Source: Porodaedalea pini (taxonomy: Eukaryota > Basidiomycota > Agaricomycetes > Hymenochaetales > Hymenochaetaceae). Taken from it: a DNA stretch of 64,000 nucleotides. The stretch lies in NCBI GenBank assembly GCA_002794775.1, contig NBAY01000031.1, positions 434,001 through 498,000 of the forward strand, in the 5' to 3' direction. The notes beneath the pieces were generated by a model. It was not told the origin of the DNA, did not search any database, and saw nothing but the letters and a program-made list of their open reading frames with translations. How positions within the stretch are numbered: position 1 is the stretch's first letter; each line of letters begins with the position of its first letter. This document shows positions 11,701 through 22,741 of this stretch, piece after piece. The translations under genes and the position numbers were made by a program.

Positions 11701-13107
11701 ATTGTACACCGAATTCCATGCCAGCTAGGGTAAAGTTTCCACCCTGGCAGAAGGCGATGCAGGACTCTACGGTGAGCGTGTCGTTATCGGGCTGTTCGGT
11801 GCTCAGAATACGTCCGTGAGCGTTGTCCCTGGCAAATATGGATCGAATCAGTCAGAAACTTACACGTGTTCAGAGAAGACACTCACACATAGCATCCGCT
11901 GTAGTTCCAAGGAGGTTGAAGCCCCGTCAACACAGGATGGACATCGGAATTGGCTCCACCACCTCCACCTCCTGCGGGTGGATTCACAACAGGCGGTCCA
12001 GTAATCGTGCCCGTGAAGTTGTATAAGTTGAGCCGATTTGAACCGCCACACAAGGTGCTGGAGTTGCCTTGACAAACCATGTTACAGCCTGATGATTCGG
12101 GAGCGCCCTCACCCTCGATACCAGAGCCACAGAAACATTGCGTTGCGAACTCAAGACCCGCAAGCGGGAAGTTGTCTGCCTGGCATGCCGCGACGCACGC
12201 CGGAACCGTCATGTCCCCGTTCACGTCTATGGGTGTGGAAAGTGTACGGTTGTTGACATCATCACTGAATAATCGATAGGTCAATACTCTTTCAAAAAAA
12301 GCAAAGCGGCATTATCTGAGGATACGAACGAATAGCAGCCCAAAGACTCCCATTGGCCTACGCTGGGCACCTCGATAGGTGTCGGTGGTGGGGTACCACC
12401 GGAAAAGAAGAGGTTTAGCCGATTGGGTCCACCGCATGATTCTGCTGCATTTCCGGTGCACGCCATGTTGCAGTCCGTAATGGATGCGTTCGTTGCGCCA
12501 TTTTCGATGAAGTTATCGCAGTCTGCACAGGAAAAGTTCAATCAGCTGCAATTTATAAAAAATTTGGGAGACAAAATACTCGCAGCATTCCTGTCCGAAT
12601 TCGACGCCAGAGAAAATGTAGCTGGTACTCTGAGCTGGGATGCCATTCGCTCCGGAGCTCGACCCAGAGCAGAATGCAATACAATTTTCAACGGTCATAC
12701 CAGTGGTATTAGTGAAAGAAGGACCCGTGAGAGTCCGAGCAGCGGTATTGTCCCTTCGGACCGAAGATCAATGTGAGTTGCAGCAACAGGTTCAGCACTA
12801 GTGAAAGTTACATACGTAAAGCATCCTTGACTAGTCCAGTTTCCGGGAAGCGATGTTGGAACGCTTTGACGCTTGACATGGGCAGCACGGATGTGCGGGT
12901 GGAAGAATGGGCCAAGATCTGCATGGGGGAAAGCGAGCGTCGACGGAGCAACCTAAGGCCGCAGAAGATGGCAAAAGATCAAATATGACGCCGGCGGCGG
13001 CAGAACGAAAAATAATGAGGGATATATGTCAGAGTTTAGACCAATTCCAGGAAGAAATCGAGACGCACACCGAGTAACAGCACAGCGAGCATAGTCGCGT
13101 ATGACAT
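8732..13107 (-). CDS. Copper radical oxidase (glyoxal-oxidase type) with four N-terminal WSC domains
   Basis: An extracellular H2O2-producing oxidase of the galactose/glyoxal oxidase family. The first exon ([13 protein letters not shown]) is a signal peptide, followed by a KR processing-type site. Four Cys-rich WSC domains follow, each ending in a CGGxxRLxL-type motif, at about 12.85-12.40, 12.35-12.00, 11.92-11.09 and 11.07-10.64 kb. The catalytic part has DVFCSA (cross-linked Cys candidate), [11 protein letters not shown] (Tyr), [17 protein letters not shown] (Tyr-His copper ligands) and [10 protein letters not shown] (His ligand), then a GO-like C-terminal domain. The last intron joins GGDPAEL to [14 protein letters not shown]. 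The layout matches cro3/4/5-type enzymes of white-rot fungi. There are more than ten short introns. It probably supplies peroxide to ligninolytic peroxidases; the WSC domains may bind wall glycans. Confidence 0.92.
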
Positions 13108-16100
13108 ACACTTAGATGAGGGGGATAGGGAGTGAGTTGAATAATGAGAGGAAGGGGACCACTGCATCGTGGCCAGGAGAATGGTGTACAAGGAAGCCCT
13201 CAGTGCGCCGCTTTGTCGACGGGGCAGGGGGTAAGGAGAGCAGTATCCCGCCGTCTGAGATCCTTAAATACCTCAAGAGCGCAGATCGCATAGTTCGGTG
13301 CACACATACGGAGAGTTGATTATGAAATCATCCGTACTCAGCCGGAGGGAGCTGCGTACGTACATGCAGAGAAAAAGGAGTTGAAGAAGTCCTTCCAGTT
13401 CTGAAAGGTCGCTATTAATTGAGTCGGCGCCAGGAGAACAACGAAGACAGCTTAGAACTGACAGATTGTTTTGAGTGCATCAAGGTACGCGGCATCTGCT
13501 AACATGGCGATCTCAAGCGAGTGAGACGGAAGCTAGTTCCGAAGCTTTCTCCATAAAGGTTACCGAGCAAAAATAGTTTTGAATCAAAGTTTGAGAGAGC
13601 CACAAGAAAGTTCGGCGACCGCCTCATCTCTTGATTGTGGCGATAATAGATGGATCTTGCGCTGAGACAGCGCTTAGCGCAGACTTGGTCATATGCCGCG
13701 TATTTGAATCGGATATAGATCAACATGGTTTGGGAAATTGCTCGCCCAGTACGAGAGGATCTTGCGCTCAGAAGGGAGCAGAAAGGCAGGTGCGAAAGGC
13801 ATGGAAGGCACTGAAAGGGGTGACTTGAGTTGCCAATCGGTACATCATGCTCAGCAGAAAGTCAATCCGACGTGAAAACTGCGCGTGTATTGCATCATGT
13901 TTAGCTCACCCAGAAAGATGGTGCGGCGTGTCGAAGGAAGCCGCGACGAGCATCGACGTGTACCGCGAGGCTCGAGAACGTCCCAATGTGTTGACTCGGC
14001 ATCGGGTTCGCACCCAAGCTTGATGACATAGCCACCACGCGATACCGCAAGTAGCTCTGTGGGACAAGAACAGGATTTTCATCTCACTTCGAGGATCAGT
14101 TCAGTGAACGAATGAAAGAAAGGAAGATAAAGTTTGTTGTGACAGATTAGGGTATCAACTGCCACGTGATCAACGCCTGGGTAATGTTGCTCTATCAATC
14201 TATGGCCAATTCCAAATGCTACAAGTGCCTGCCCAGAGGTGGACGACTTGGACACGAGGTGACAGAAAGCATCTGATCATAGATTTCTTCATTTTTCCGC
14301 TGAATATATCTCTGATCATCAAGGTGCTTTTGAGACCTGGAAGAGCTGTTTCTGGCTATTATCACCGCACATCATACCCTCCTCGACAATGCCGTACGGG
14401 AAGTCAGATATATTGACAGCGATTATTGAATTGCGATCTTTGCGCTCAACCTGTTCCCATCCCGCTGGTGCGTGTCACGCGTATCCTCAGCCGCCTTGTA
14501 CTCACCAATGGCATCGGCCGCTCAAACGGTCTCATCCGCACGAAGTAAGTTTTGCCGCGAGGAGTATAGTAATACTTGGGAATCTTGAATGCTCACGGTA
14601 TGTCTATCTCTGCATGAACTTCGAATTGGTTTATTTCTGACTGATCTGTAAATATACAGCCTACTAACAAATTGGGAAGGCATGCGATCAATTTTCATCT
14701 TGGCCCTCCCGCGAGTCCGAGTACTGATCGAGTTGACGATCGGAGCTTGTGTAGATACAATCGCTATCTTCGGAATGCACAAGCCAGGTGCCCCTTCGAG
14801 TCTCGTCCATCTTGCGTTGGCCTCCTTAGTGAATCAAAATCCGCTCTGAACGGTGCTCAGTTTGGATATCCGTCCACTTTGCAATCCGCTCAGGCCGACT
14901 TCAGCTTCCGTTCTACATATTCTAGAGAAGATCAGGCACACCCGTCGTTCTTCGAGTTCGTCGCCGGTCCCTGATCTTCCTCACTCGCAACGCATCCCTT
15001 TGCGCTGTCAGGTCCCCGAAGCGACTTACCTCTTGCCGCACGGCCTTCCGCTTCTGACCCACATTCATTCATTCGTTTCAAGCGCTCACTAGCGTAGTGC
15101 CTCGACCAGGGTTCGGAGCGATCATCGCACTATCTCCACCATAAAGGAAAGTTGCGGGACTGAGATTGATGAATCCTCTTCACTGAAGAAATGCCATGCA
15201 AGATGTACCAGACGCGGGCTTAGGAGGTCTCCGGTACAAAGAAATATCTCGCATTGTTTCTTGCTTCATAACGAAAGCATACAGCTTTTAAGTCTTATCT
15301 CCTCCTTAACAACGGTTCCGAGTCGTGTACCGAGCGTGCTTCAGAATTACATTAATTTCCCAAGCTTATCAACAGGAACTCGTTCCCTCTGAGAAATCGA
15401 AGACCCGGCTCGAAGGGGCTTCGCACACCTTTATCTAATTTAAGTACGAATTTTCGCGAATCGAGTGCCAATCGTTCACAAAGCCTTGCCGGGTGGTATT
15501 CTTCTGTCGCTTCTCCACGTATTGTTCTCCGAGTAAGTGCAGCTTTGTTTTCTCAGTTAACTTAAACTCGTAATTTATCGGACACAATCAAGGAGTAAAG
15601 TGTACCCGCCATATCTACCCGCGCACATGCCTTCAAGGCACTCAGAAGAAGCTGTTGGGCCTGCGATTCTGCCGGTTGTCTCGCACCGACTACCAAGACT
15701 CGGAAAAATCGTTATCAGCGTGCCTGTTAGAGAAAGGTGGGCTGATCCGCCTTCGTTATAATCAATGGATCGATGAGTCTTCTTCCGACTTACTTAAAAG
15801 CCGTGATACACACTGGATTTCTTCTACGATTCTACGTGGCCATTTTGAATGCTCGTTCCGGATATATGCACTTCTATCCATGCCGTTCCAGAGTTCGCGC
15901 CGATTCTCTGTCACCGCGGTCCACTGTAGATGCAGCATTTGCTCCGAGGTCCTGACATTCGCCTCTCTTTCGCGGATACTTGAATGTTGCCACATTTTTA
16001 AGACTTTATGCAGGTTATATTTCACTTATAATTCGATATAATTCTCCTTTTTGGTAGCGATCGACGTTGCCTTGTTTGTAGACAGAGCACTGCGGTGCCG

Positions 16101-16294
16101 ATGCGACGCGCGGCGACGGAAAGATCTGAGACCGAGTCATGGAGCGCGATAGCGCGCATACTCAACGATGGCCAACATCTCACTCTTTTGATCATCGTCA
16201 TTCACCACGAGCAGGTAACTCGGCACTCTTAGCTCGAATTCTCTCATTTTTTCGCAGTACTACTAGCATTTTATCTCCCTGAACGCCTTCATTC
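13108..16294. other. 3.2-kb stretch with little coding signal
   Basis: No complete gene is supported. One minus-strand stretch at about 13912-14063 reads openly as GANPMPSQHIGTFSSL and on to AAPSFW, then meets a GTGAGC donor-like site; it could be an exon of an unrecognised or decayed gene. The divergent promoters of the oxidase (-) and the Zn2Cys6 factor (+) lie at the two ends. Confidence 0.4.
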
Positions 16295-19200
16295 ATGATG
16301 ACGGGGTCGTCCGGGCCGTCGGGCGTAAACGACGATAAATCAGAAATCAATACTAAGCAGAAACCTCAAGTCTCGGCACGTAGAGCTCGCGATCGCGAGC
16401 TCGAACGTAAACGCGCGCGGGGCGAGGTATCGTGCGCGGAGTGTCGAAGGTTAGCAAATCTGATCGCCTGTCGAACGTGTTGCGTTGCTGAAATGAGTAA
16501 GCAGGCTGAAACTGAAGTGCAACAAAAAGGTTTACTTGACAGCCGTTACTGCATCGTATGTTGTTGGACTCACTTCTTTCTCTATTAGGTCCCATGCGCA
16601 TCTTGCATACGCAGAGGATGCCATACCATTTGTCCGAACGGTATGTCCAGCCCCCTTGGTGTTTGTGAATGATATCATACTCAAATGCCTGCAGGATTAC
16701 TTTCCACGGGCAAGGATCGAGGTAGGTGACTATCCTTATTGCTTAGAGGCACGTCTGATTGCCCTCTGGAGTAGATTTGTACTGGCAAATACAGATAAGC
16801 TTCACAGCAAGCTATTGCAGATGAGCCAACGCATTCGGTACATCCTTGTATCTGTGTTCCGTCTCATCATCACACACACTTAACCTTCCTCCTAAACCCA
16901 GGCAGCTCGAAGACGCCCTCCAGATTGTACAATCAAGCGTTTCCAAAATGCCTCATCCGCTCCTCTCGGAGAAACTGCTATCCATCAAATCAGGTGTGGA
17001 TAGCCTTTCTGACGAGAAGGATAAGGAGGCAGATGAAGAGGAAGAGGGAGAGGAAATGACCACGGCATTCGGAACTTTGACTGTCTCTGAGCACGGTGAG
17101 ACACGGTTTGTCGGTCGAGTTGGAGTAGACGTAAGCTCGAGCTCGCATGTTTCCGGCGGCTTTTTTCGTTGATATCATGACTTTCCGCTTCCAGACGTTA
17201 CTTGTGGTAATTATAGCTTTCGACTTCGTCTGGGATGGCAAAGATAACGATATCTTTTAGAATGAACCCAGCGATGAAGTAGCTGAACAGCTCAATGCCA
17301 ATTCGAACAAAGAGCCTGCGATAGAGCTAAATCTTCCCGAAGCATTAATTCATGCATCGAGGGATTTCCCCTTTTCGCACGCTCACCTGCCTAAGGAACA
17401 ACTGCTTATACTCATTGCAGAGCACCTTCCGACTTACGAGCGGGCCACTGCGCTCGGCGAGGCCTACCTTGAAAACGTAGCATGGCTTCCCCGCCCGATC
17501 CAGCGAGATCAAATCATGGAGGACCTTATCCCGCTCATCTACAAGGGCCGTCGGGCCGAGATGTCATCTATACAGGCAGGCGAGGACGGCAAATACGATG
17601 GCGTGCATAAAATGCATAACCTCGCGCTTGCCCTGGCGGTGTTTGCTTGCGGTGCTGCTGGAGATTTGACTCTCGTGCCGCATAACGCGGAGGGACTGTT
17701 GTATCATTATCTCTCGCGGGCAGCTTTGGGTTCAAACTCGATAATTAACGATGGCGCGTCACTTGAGACAGTACAGACTGTCGTCCTCATTGCCGCGTAT
17801 CACTTCTTCGCGTGTAGGACAACGTCCTTGGAGTCGTCTTGGAAGATTCTTTCTTATGGGCTTGTTCTTGCCTCAAGTGTAGGTCATTGTAATGATCCGT
17901 TTGATTAACAGATTGCTAATTATTGTGTCCCCGTCTTTTAGATCGGTCTGCGTGAGTGGGCGCCTTGCTAAGATCAATATGTCACTCACTATGTCCCAGA
18001 TCGTGATCCGGCACATTGGAATATGGATTCCAAATACATACAACGCAGAAGAACCGTATTTTGGGAGATCTGCACGCTCGATAAGTGGAAGGTCAGATTT
18101 ATACTTGATTTCAAGTCTGTTCATAATTCTAGATCGTTTCTCAACCTATGCTTCAGTGTCTTGGTACGGGAAGGCCATCCATATTCCACCTGCAGGAAGT
18201 AGACTGCGAATTTCCTAAAGACGAAGACGCTATTGTAGGCGACGATGGCAAGACGTCACAAGGACGTACGTATAGGTCTGGTTTCTAAGCATAGGAATTA
18301 TTGGGTTTTGACAATGTCAACAGCGTATATGTGGCGGTATCGTTTTGCAAAAGAGATTATTGGGCCCATATCGGAGCATTTATGCCTGACGAGGCCTATT
18401 AAGTTCTCCGAGATTATGGAATTTGACAGGAAGATTCGAGATTTCGAGAATCCACGGATACCGCCGGACTATTTAGACGGAGAGGCGAGTGGTAGCGTTA
18501 GAAGTCGGATGTGGTTAATGCACAAAGAGATAGGTGCGGTATTTACGGCCATATCATCGATATTCGAGGATACTGTCATTTACTTCCCTCTTCCCCTATC
18601 TTAAGCGCTTCTCTTTATTCATAGGAACTTCTTCGCGAGAGCCATGATCAAGCACTCGGGGAATCCATTGCGTAGCCCATTCGCGCCGTCCTTTTTGGCC
18701 GCTTACGCAAGTGCCATCAGACTTCTACGCAATATGCGCGCCTGCTTCGATCAATGCCCGCAGATTGTTCTTCGTCAATGGCCCATTTGGGCCCACTGCC
18801 TCACATCTGCAGTACGTCGTATACAAAAGCCTCTTTCATATATAATTATGCTAATATAAATCGGGAATAGGTCATCATTGGATCTGTTGCTTCAAAGATC
18901 AGACAGGCACCTCTCGCGACTGCCGCGTTTCAGGATCTCAATCTTGCCATCGTGCTATTTGAAGAAGCTGGCCATCCTGTTGCAAAGCGAGGCCTGGTAA
19001 GTCGCGACTCTCATTTTTCGTGTAAGCATGAACTAATTCCGCTCGTCTAGCCTATTTTACTCCGTCTTCGTGAGAGAGCGAGTACTGCATTGCAAAATCA
19101 ATCGAATGAGACTGAACTGCCCCCGTCGGGCGTGACGATACCAAAAACGGAGAAGGATGAGACTGACGAACTCAGCATCCTTCGCGGCACAGCACGGCTG

Positions 19201-19989
19201 GTGCGTCGAGCGAACAAGAAGAAATCGGATGGGTCTGGGTCAGGATCTCCATCGCAATGGAGTTTAAGCGATAATATCAGTACACCTACATCCGGTGATG
19301 CCAGCAATAAGTCTTCACCATCACCAATGTCAGCACTGGAGTCCCTAGCTGCTTCAGTGCCTTACCAGCAGCAAACCATCAACAACGCGCCCTTCGCCTC
19401 AGCAGGCATGGGTATTCCTATCGATTCAAATCTTGCCACGATGTCTCCAAATCAGTCATTCTCGTCTGTCCAGCCGGCCTTCCACCCCGTTGATCAGGAT
19501 CTGGAGTCACTCTTAAACATGATGTATAACGATCCCACGAGTTCTTCGAACATGGGCGCGGGGACAGCACCAGCCAATTTCAATCCTCTGTTGTATGGAC
19601 AACCATCGCACGTGGCACCAAGCAGTTTGTCCGAAGTACAGCGGCCACAATACGTTTATGGTCCCGCAAAGCCGCAGGCTCCCGGATCCTTCGATATTGG
19701 ATCTTCCTCGGCAGTACCAAGCAACTCATGGTCTTCTGAGACATCACAGCTTGGATCTATGAATGCCGGGGATCTCGGTGTCTCTCCATCACCCTTCGAA
19801 GCCATGCTCAGCAGCAACACGACGACTCCATCATACGATTTCGAATGGGCCTCTGGGGAAGAGCTTGGAGGAATTCCGGAGATCAGCGGTGATGCTGCAC
19901 AGTTCGTCGCGGACTGGCGCTTTCAGGCAGCAATCGAAGGTTTGCCGTTCTTTTCCGACCCAGAGATGGATACGAGAATGTCTTTCTGA
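16295..19989 (+). CDS. Zn2Cys6 fungal-specific transcription factor
   Basis: A nuclear DNA-binding regulator. The binuclear zinc cluster is built across three exons: CAEC in exon 1, LKLKCNKK in a 25-nt micro-exon at 16505-16529, and VPCASCIRRGCHTIC in exon 3. The Cys residues are about 47, 50, 57, 63, 66 and 75 (C-x2-C-x6-C-x5-C-x2-C-x8-C). Next come FVLANTDKLHSKLLQMSQRI and RQLEDALQIVQSSV, a likely dimerising coiled coil, then an acidic linker. The middle homology domain runs from about 17.28 to 18.95 kb (for example WLPRPIQRDQIMEDLIPLIY and HRDPAHWNMDSKYIQRRR). A Ser/Gln/Pro-rich tail (19.1-19.99 kb) looks like an activation region. Homologues are common in Agaricomycetes. The targets are unknown. 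Confidence 0.9.
16505..16529 (+). other. 25-nt micro-exon carrying the third zinc-cluster Cys
   Basis: Flanked by GCAG (acceptor) and GTTTAC (donor), it encodes LKLKCNKK. Without it the zinc cluster lacks its third Cys. The upstream exon ends in phase 2 after CRR and the next begins with VPC, so the join is in frame. Confidence 0.8.
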
Positions 19990-20458
19990 TCGCATAGTTT
20001 ATTGTAGTCTGTAGTACCTCGCTGTTGTGTGCTAGTCTAGCTCTTTTTAAAGCTTCCATGGTTTTTTGTTCCTTGTAATTATTTATTATGCTCACGAGAA
20101 TTACAACCCCGCTCCGTCCTATCTTATCTGTATCTGCTTGCGAATAACAGTTTGAGGCTCAGAAACGATAACTTTGAATATTTACATAGAGATGTCGACG
20201 AATTTCGTTATTTATTTGTATTTGCCAATTTGCTTAGAGAATAATTTGGCATCTGCATCATGTGATTATTCTTACACTGTACAGCCTGTTCCCAACACCG
20301 AACACCGAGCGCCTGACGGTACATACATAAATTCTCAGGATGTCAGCGGCTCCCAGAAGACTATATATGTAGAGGCGGAAACGCCAACGTCTACACCCAC
20401 GTCTCTGAGCCGCAAAGTATTTGTACTCAACAGGACACAGCAAATACTTTCAGTTCTC
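19990..20458. other. Intergenic between transcription factor and epoxide hydrolase
   Basis: Contains the 3' region of the transcription factor (several AT-rich polyadenylation-like stretches near 20050-20090) and the presumed promoter of the next gene. The open frame of the next gene extends upstream to about 20174, but the conserved family N-terminus starts at the ATG at 20459. Confidence 0.4.
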
Positions 20459-21690
20459 ATGGATCCTAGTCTCTACAAGGACTTCAAGACCTCTCGGGGC
20501 CTCACTTACCATTACTACCACTCTCCATCATCGGACTCGAGCAAACCGACCCTTCTATTTCTACATGGATTTCCCTCGACGTCAACAGACTGGGCGCGCG
20601 TCGTCGTCTTTTTCTCAAAAGAAGGCTACGGCGTACTTGTCCCTGACCTGCTGGGGTACGGAGGTACGGACAAGCCGACAGACCCGGACAAATACCGCAT
20701 GAAGAAGATGGCAGAGGACATGCTGGAGATCCTCGACGCGGAGAAGCTCGAGAAGGTCGTATCGATCTCGCATGACTGGGGAAGCGGCCTCAACTCCCGC
20801 TTGGCGAACTATTTCCCGGAACGCATCCTCGCGTTTGCATTCCTTGCATTGGGATACCTCCCGCCGGTCGCTAATTTTGATATCGATGCTGCCAATGCGG
20901 CAAGTGTGGAGAAGAATGGGTACGCAAAGTTTGGATACTGGAAGTTCTTTGCGAAGGAGGGGGCGGAGAAAATAACGGAAAACCATGTGCGTATATTTTA
21001 CTTCCGGCGGAGTCACTACTTACGTTCGATTCATGCTTATGCTTGTAATGGACAGCTTGAGAGCTTCTTTTCGCTGCTATACAGTAGCGAGGAAGGTTTA
21101 GGGAAAAAGCATTGGTGTCCTGATGGTGCACTCGAGGAGTGGCTTCTCGCAGACAGTAGATCAATGAGGGTTATCCTCAGTGAAGAGGTGCGTCCCTTCT
21201 TTATCATACATAATTCCTTACTTTTTCCCTTCTACATTCCTACCTGAGGATAGACTGGTTAATCTTGCACGCTGCTCTTCAGGAAAAACAGTCGTACATC
21301 GACATCTTCTCGACAGGGGGCTTCGCGGGCCCCTCTGCTGGTACAAAGCGATGGTATTCAAGCTAACGCCGGCCGACGATGCAGGTACGCGTCAGCCCCC
21401 CCCCCCCCCCCTCCCTCTTTATGCCTTATGCTAAGTCGTGACAACTAGAAATCCCCAAAGCTGCGTACCCCATAAGCCAGCCCGTTTTCTTCGGTGCCTG
21501 CTCTCGCGACGCAGCATGCGTTGCGTCAGAGAACATCGCTATTGCCCGTGCCCTCTGTCCCAACCTCACAGTCAAGGAGTTCGACTCAGGCCATTGGGTG
21601 TTGAATGAGCGACCCACAGAAGTGAACGAGGAGCTGAAGAAGTGGTTGGACGGACTGCAATTGGAGGCACCAAGGAAGAGCTTGTATTAA
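20459..21690 (+). CDS. Epoxide hydrolase-like alpha/beta hydrolase, apparent frameshift
   Basis: A soluble epoxide hydrolase / haloalkane dehalogenase-like hydrolase. Starting at MDPSLYKDF, the oxyanion motif HGFP is at residues 36-39 and the nucleophile motif SHDWGS has Asp at residue 106. The lid region (YAKFGYWKFF) follows, and the catalytic His lies in SGHWVLNE near the C-terminus. Four exons: 20459-20986, 21056-21187, 21283-21384 and 21449-21690. Exon 3 reads EKQSYIDIFSTGGFAGP, then the family sequence (LCWYKAMVFKLTPADDA) continues only in another frame. One base is missing at the C-run 21330-21333, and the unshifted frame stops 11 codons later. The exon-3 length (102 nt) with the phase of exon 4 also demands one extra base. 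It is either a decayed gene or an assembly error. Confidence 0.8.
21396..21411 (+). repeat. C16 homopolymer inside an intron
   Basis: An uninterrupted run of 16 C in the third intron of the epoxide hydrolase gene (intron 21385-21448). Such runs are slippage-prone and hard to sequence, which bears on how far to trust the nearby frameshift. Confidence 0.9.
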
Positions 21691-21995
21691 TCACACTAGT
21701 ATAATTGGTGCAGTTATGGTACAAATAGCAGGAAGCGCACAAATTTAATAGCGTCCGGCAGAGCTAACCATAAGGGACACAAGGCGGTCTGCCCAGTTTC
21801 TCAAGAGAAGCATTCGAGAACACCCACAAGCATTTCTACACTATGAGCACTGAGGTTTGTGGAAGAGTAGCCGTAACATGCAGTGGACATCCATGCACGA
21901 AGGCGATTGTTTAACTTCGTTTGATCGGATGTAAAGAAGCCGGTACGGGTATAGAGGGGACAGCCAATGGCGCATAATGGTGTCCAGACGTCGGG
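21691..21995. other. Convergent 3' region
   Basis: Lies between the stop codons of the epoxide hydrolase (+) and KSH1 (-). Nothing but untranslated-type sequence is seen. Confidence 0.4.
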
Positions 21996-22331
21996 TCAAA
22001 CAACGAGAGAGATGGCCATTGCTATACATGCTAGGGCAACGTATGGTGATAGTCGCTCTCCTATGTGTGCGAAACGGAAGAACACCGAAGTCAGCATTCG
22101 AATAAAGAGCAAGGAAATATGACATACCTATTCGTGCACACATCCAGAAGAACCCGAGGAACCCAGACTTGTTGCGGTCGATGAGGGCGGGCATGACAGA
22201 GCGGACGTATGTGCAGGAGCAGATGAGAAGGAGGATAACGAGCAGCAAAGATGGGAAGTAGAAGAGTGCTGACTACGAGAAAGAATCAGGAAATAGTAAC
22301 GTTAAAGAAGCGGTATGTACGAGCTTACCAT
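21996..22331 (-). CDS. KSH1: KSH1 / TMEM167 (kish) secretory-pathway membrane protein
   Basis: A small Golgi/secretory-pathway membrane protein of about 70 residues (72 in yeast). Three exons: the start codon alone (22329-22331), then 22128-22272, then 21996-22060. The sequence reads [17 protein letters not shown] (membrane segment), [33 protein letters not shown] (the kish signature) and a second hydrophobic segment ending ISLVV. The exon lengths 3+145+65 give 71 codons including stop. In yeast the protein is needed for early secretory transport. The donor GTAAGC follows directly on the ATG. Confidence 0.93.
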
Positions 22332-22741
22332 GCTGATAGCTGGAGAACGGCTTGTGCAGCACAACACCAATGGTGAGCGCAAGGTGAGCGTGTCCACGTC
22401 TATATCATCACGTGATAGAAACGCGCTTCGCGTTTACTACAAATCTCCGCTAACAAAGCAAACGACCATAACAGTATTTATTATGATAAAAATGTCACGC
22501 CTAGCCAATAGATGGGAACAACTCCCACTTTCTCAGAGACCCGTGAGCTAGCTTTGTACTTTTGGACAGAATATATCTTATACTACTTTTCTATCTCGAA
22601 GTCTCAACAAAGTACTAACCTAATCTGCGAGTTGTCCCACTCTCTCCATCTTGACCCTAAACACATCCTCATATGTAGCGCGTTTGTATAGGATTGAATC
22701 TACATCCCTAAAACTCTAAACGAAATATGTCTCACGCCCAA
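22332..22741. other. Intergenic between KSH1 and F-box gene
   Basis: Contains the KSH1 promoter and the F-box gene's 3' end (both minus strand). No gene is seen. Confidence 0.4.

Noticed and set aside
16081..16300. Additional coding exon upstream of the Zn2Cys6 gene
   Set aside because: No donor/acceptor pair extends the frame convincingly beyond the ATG at 16295.
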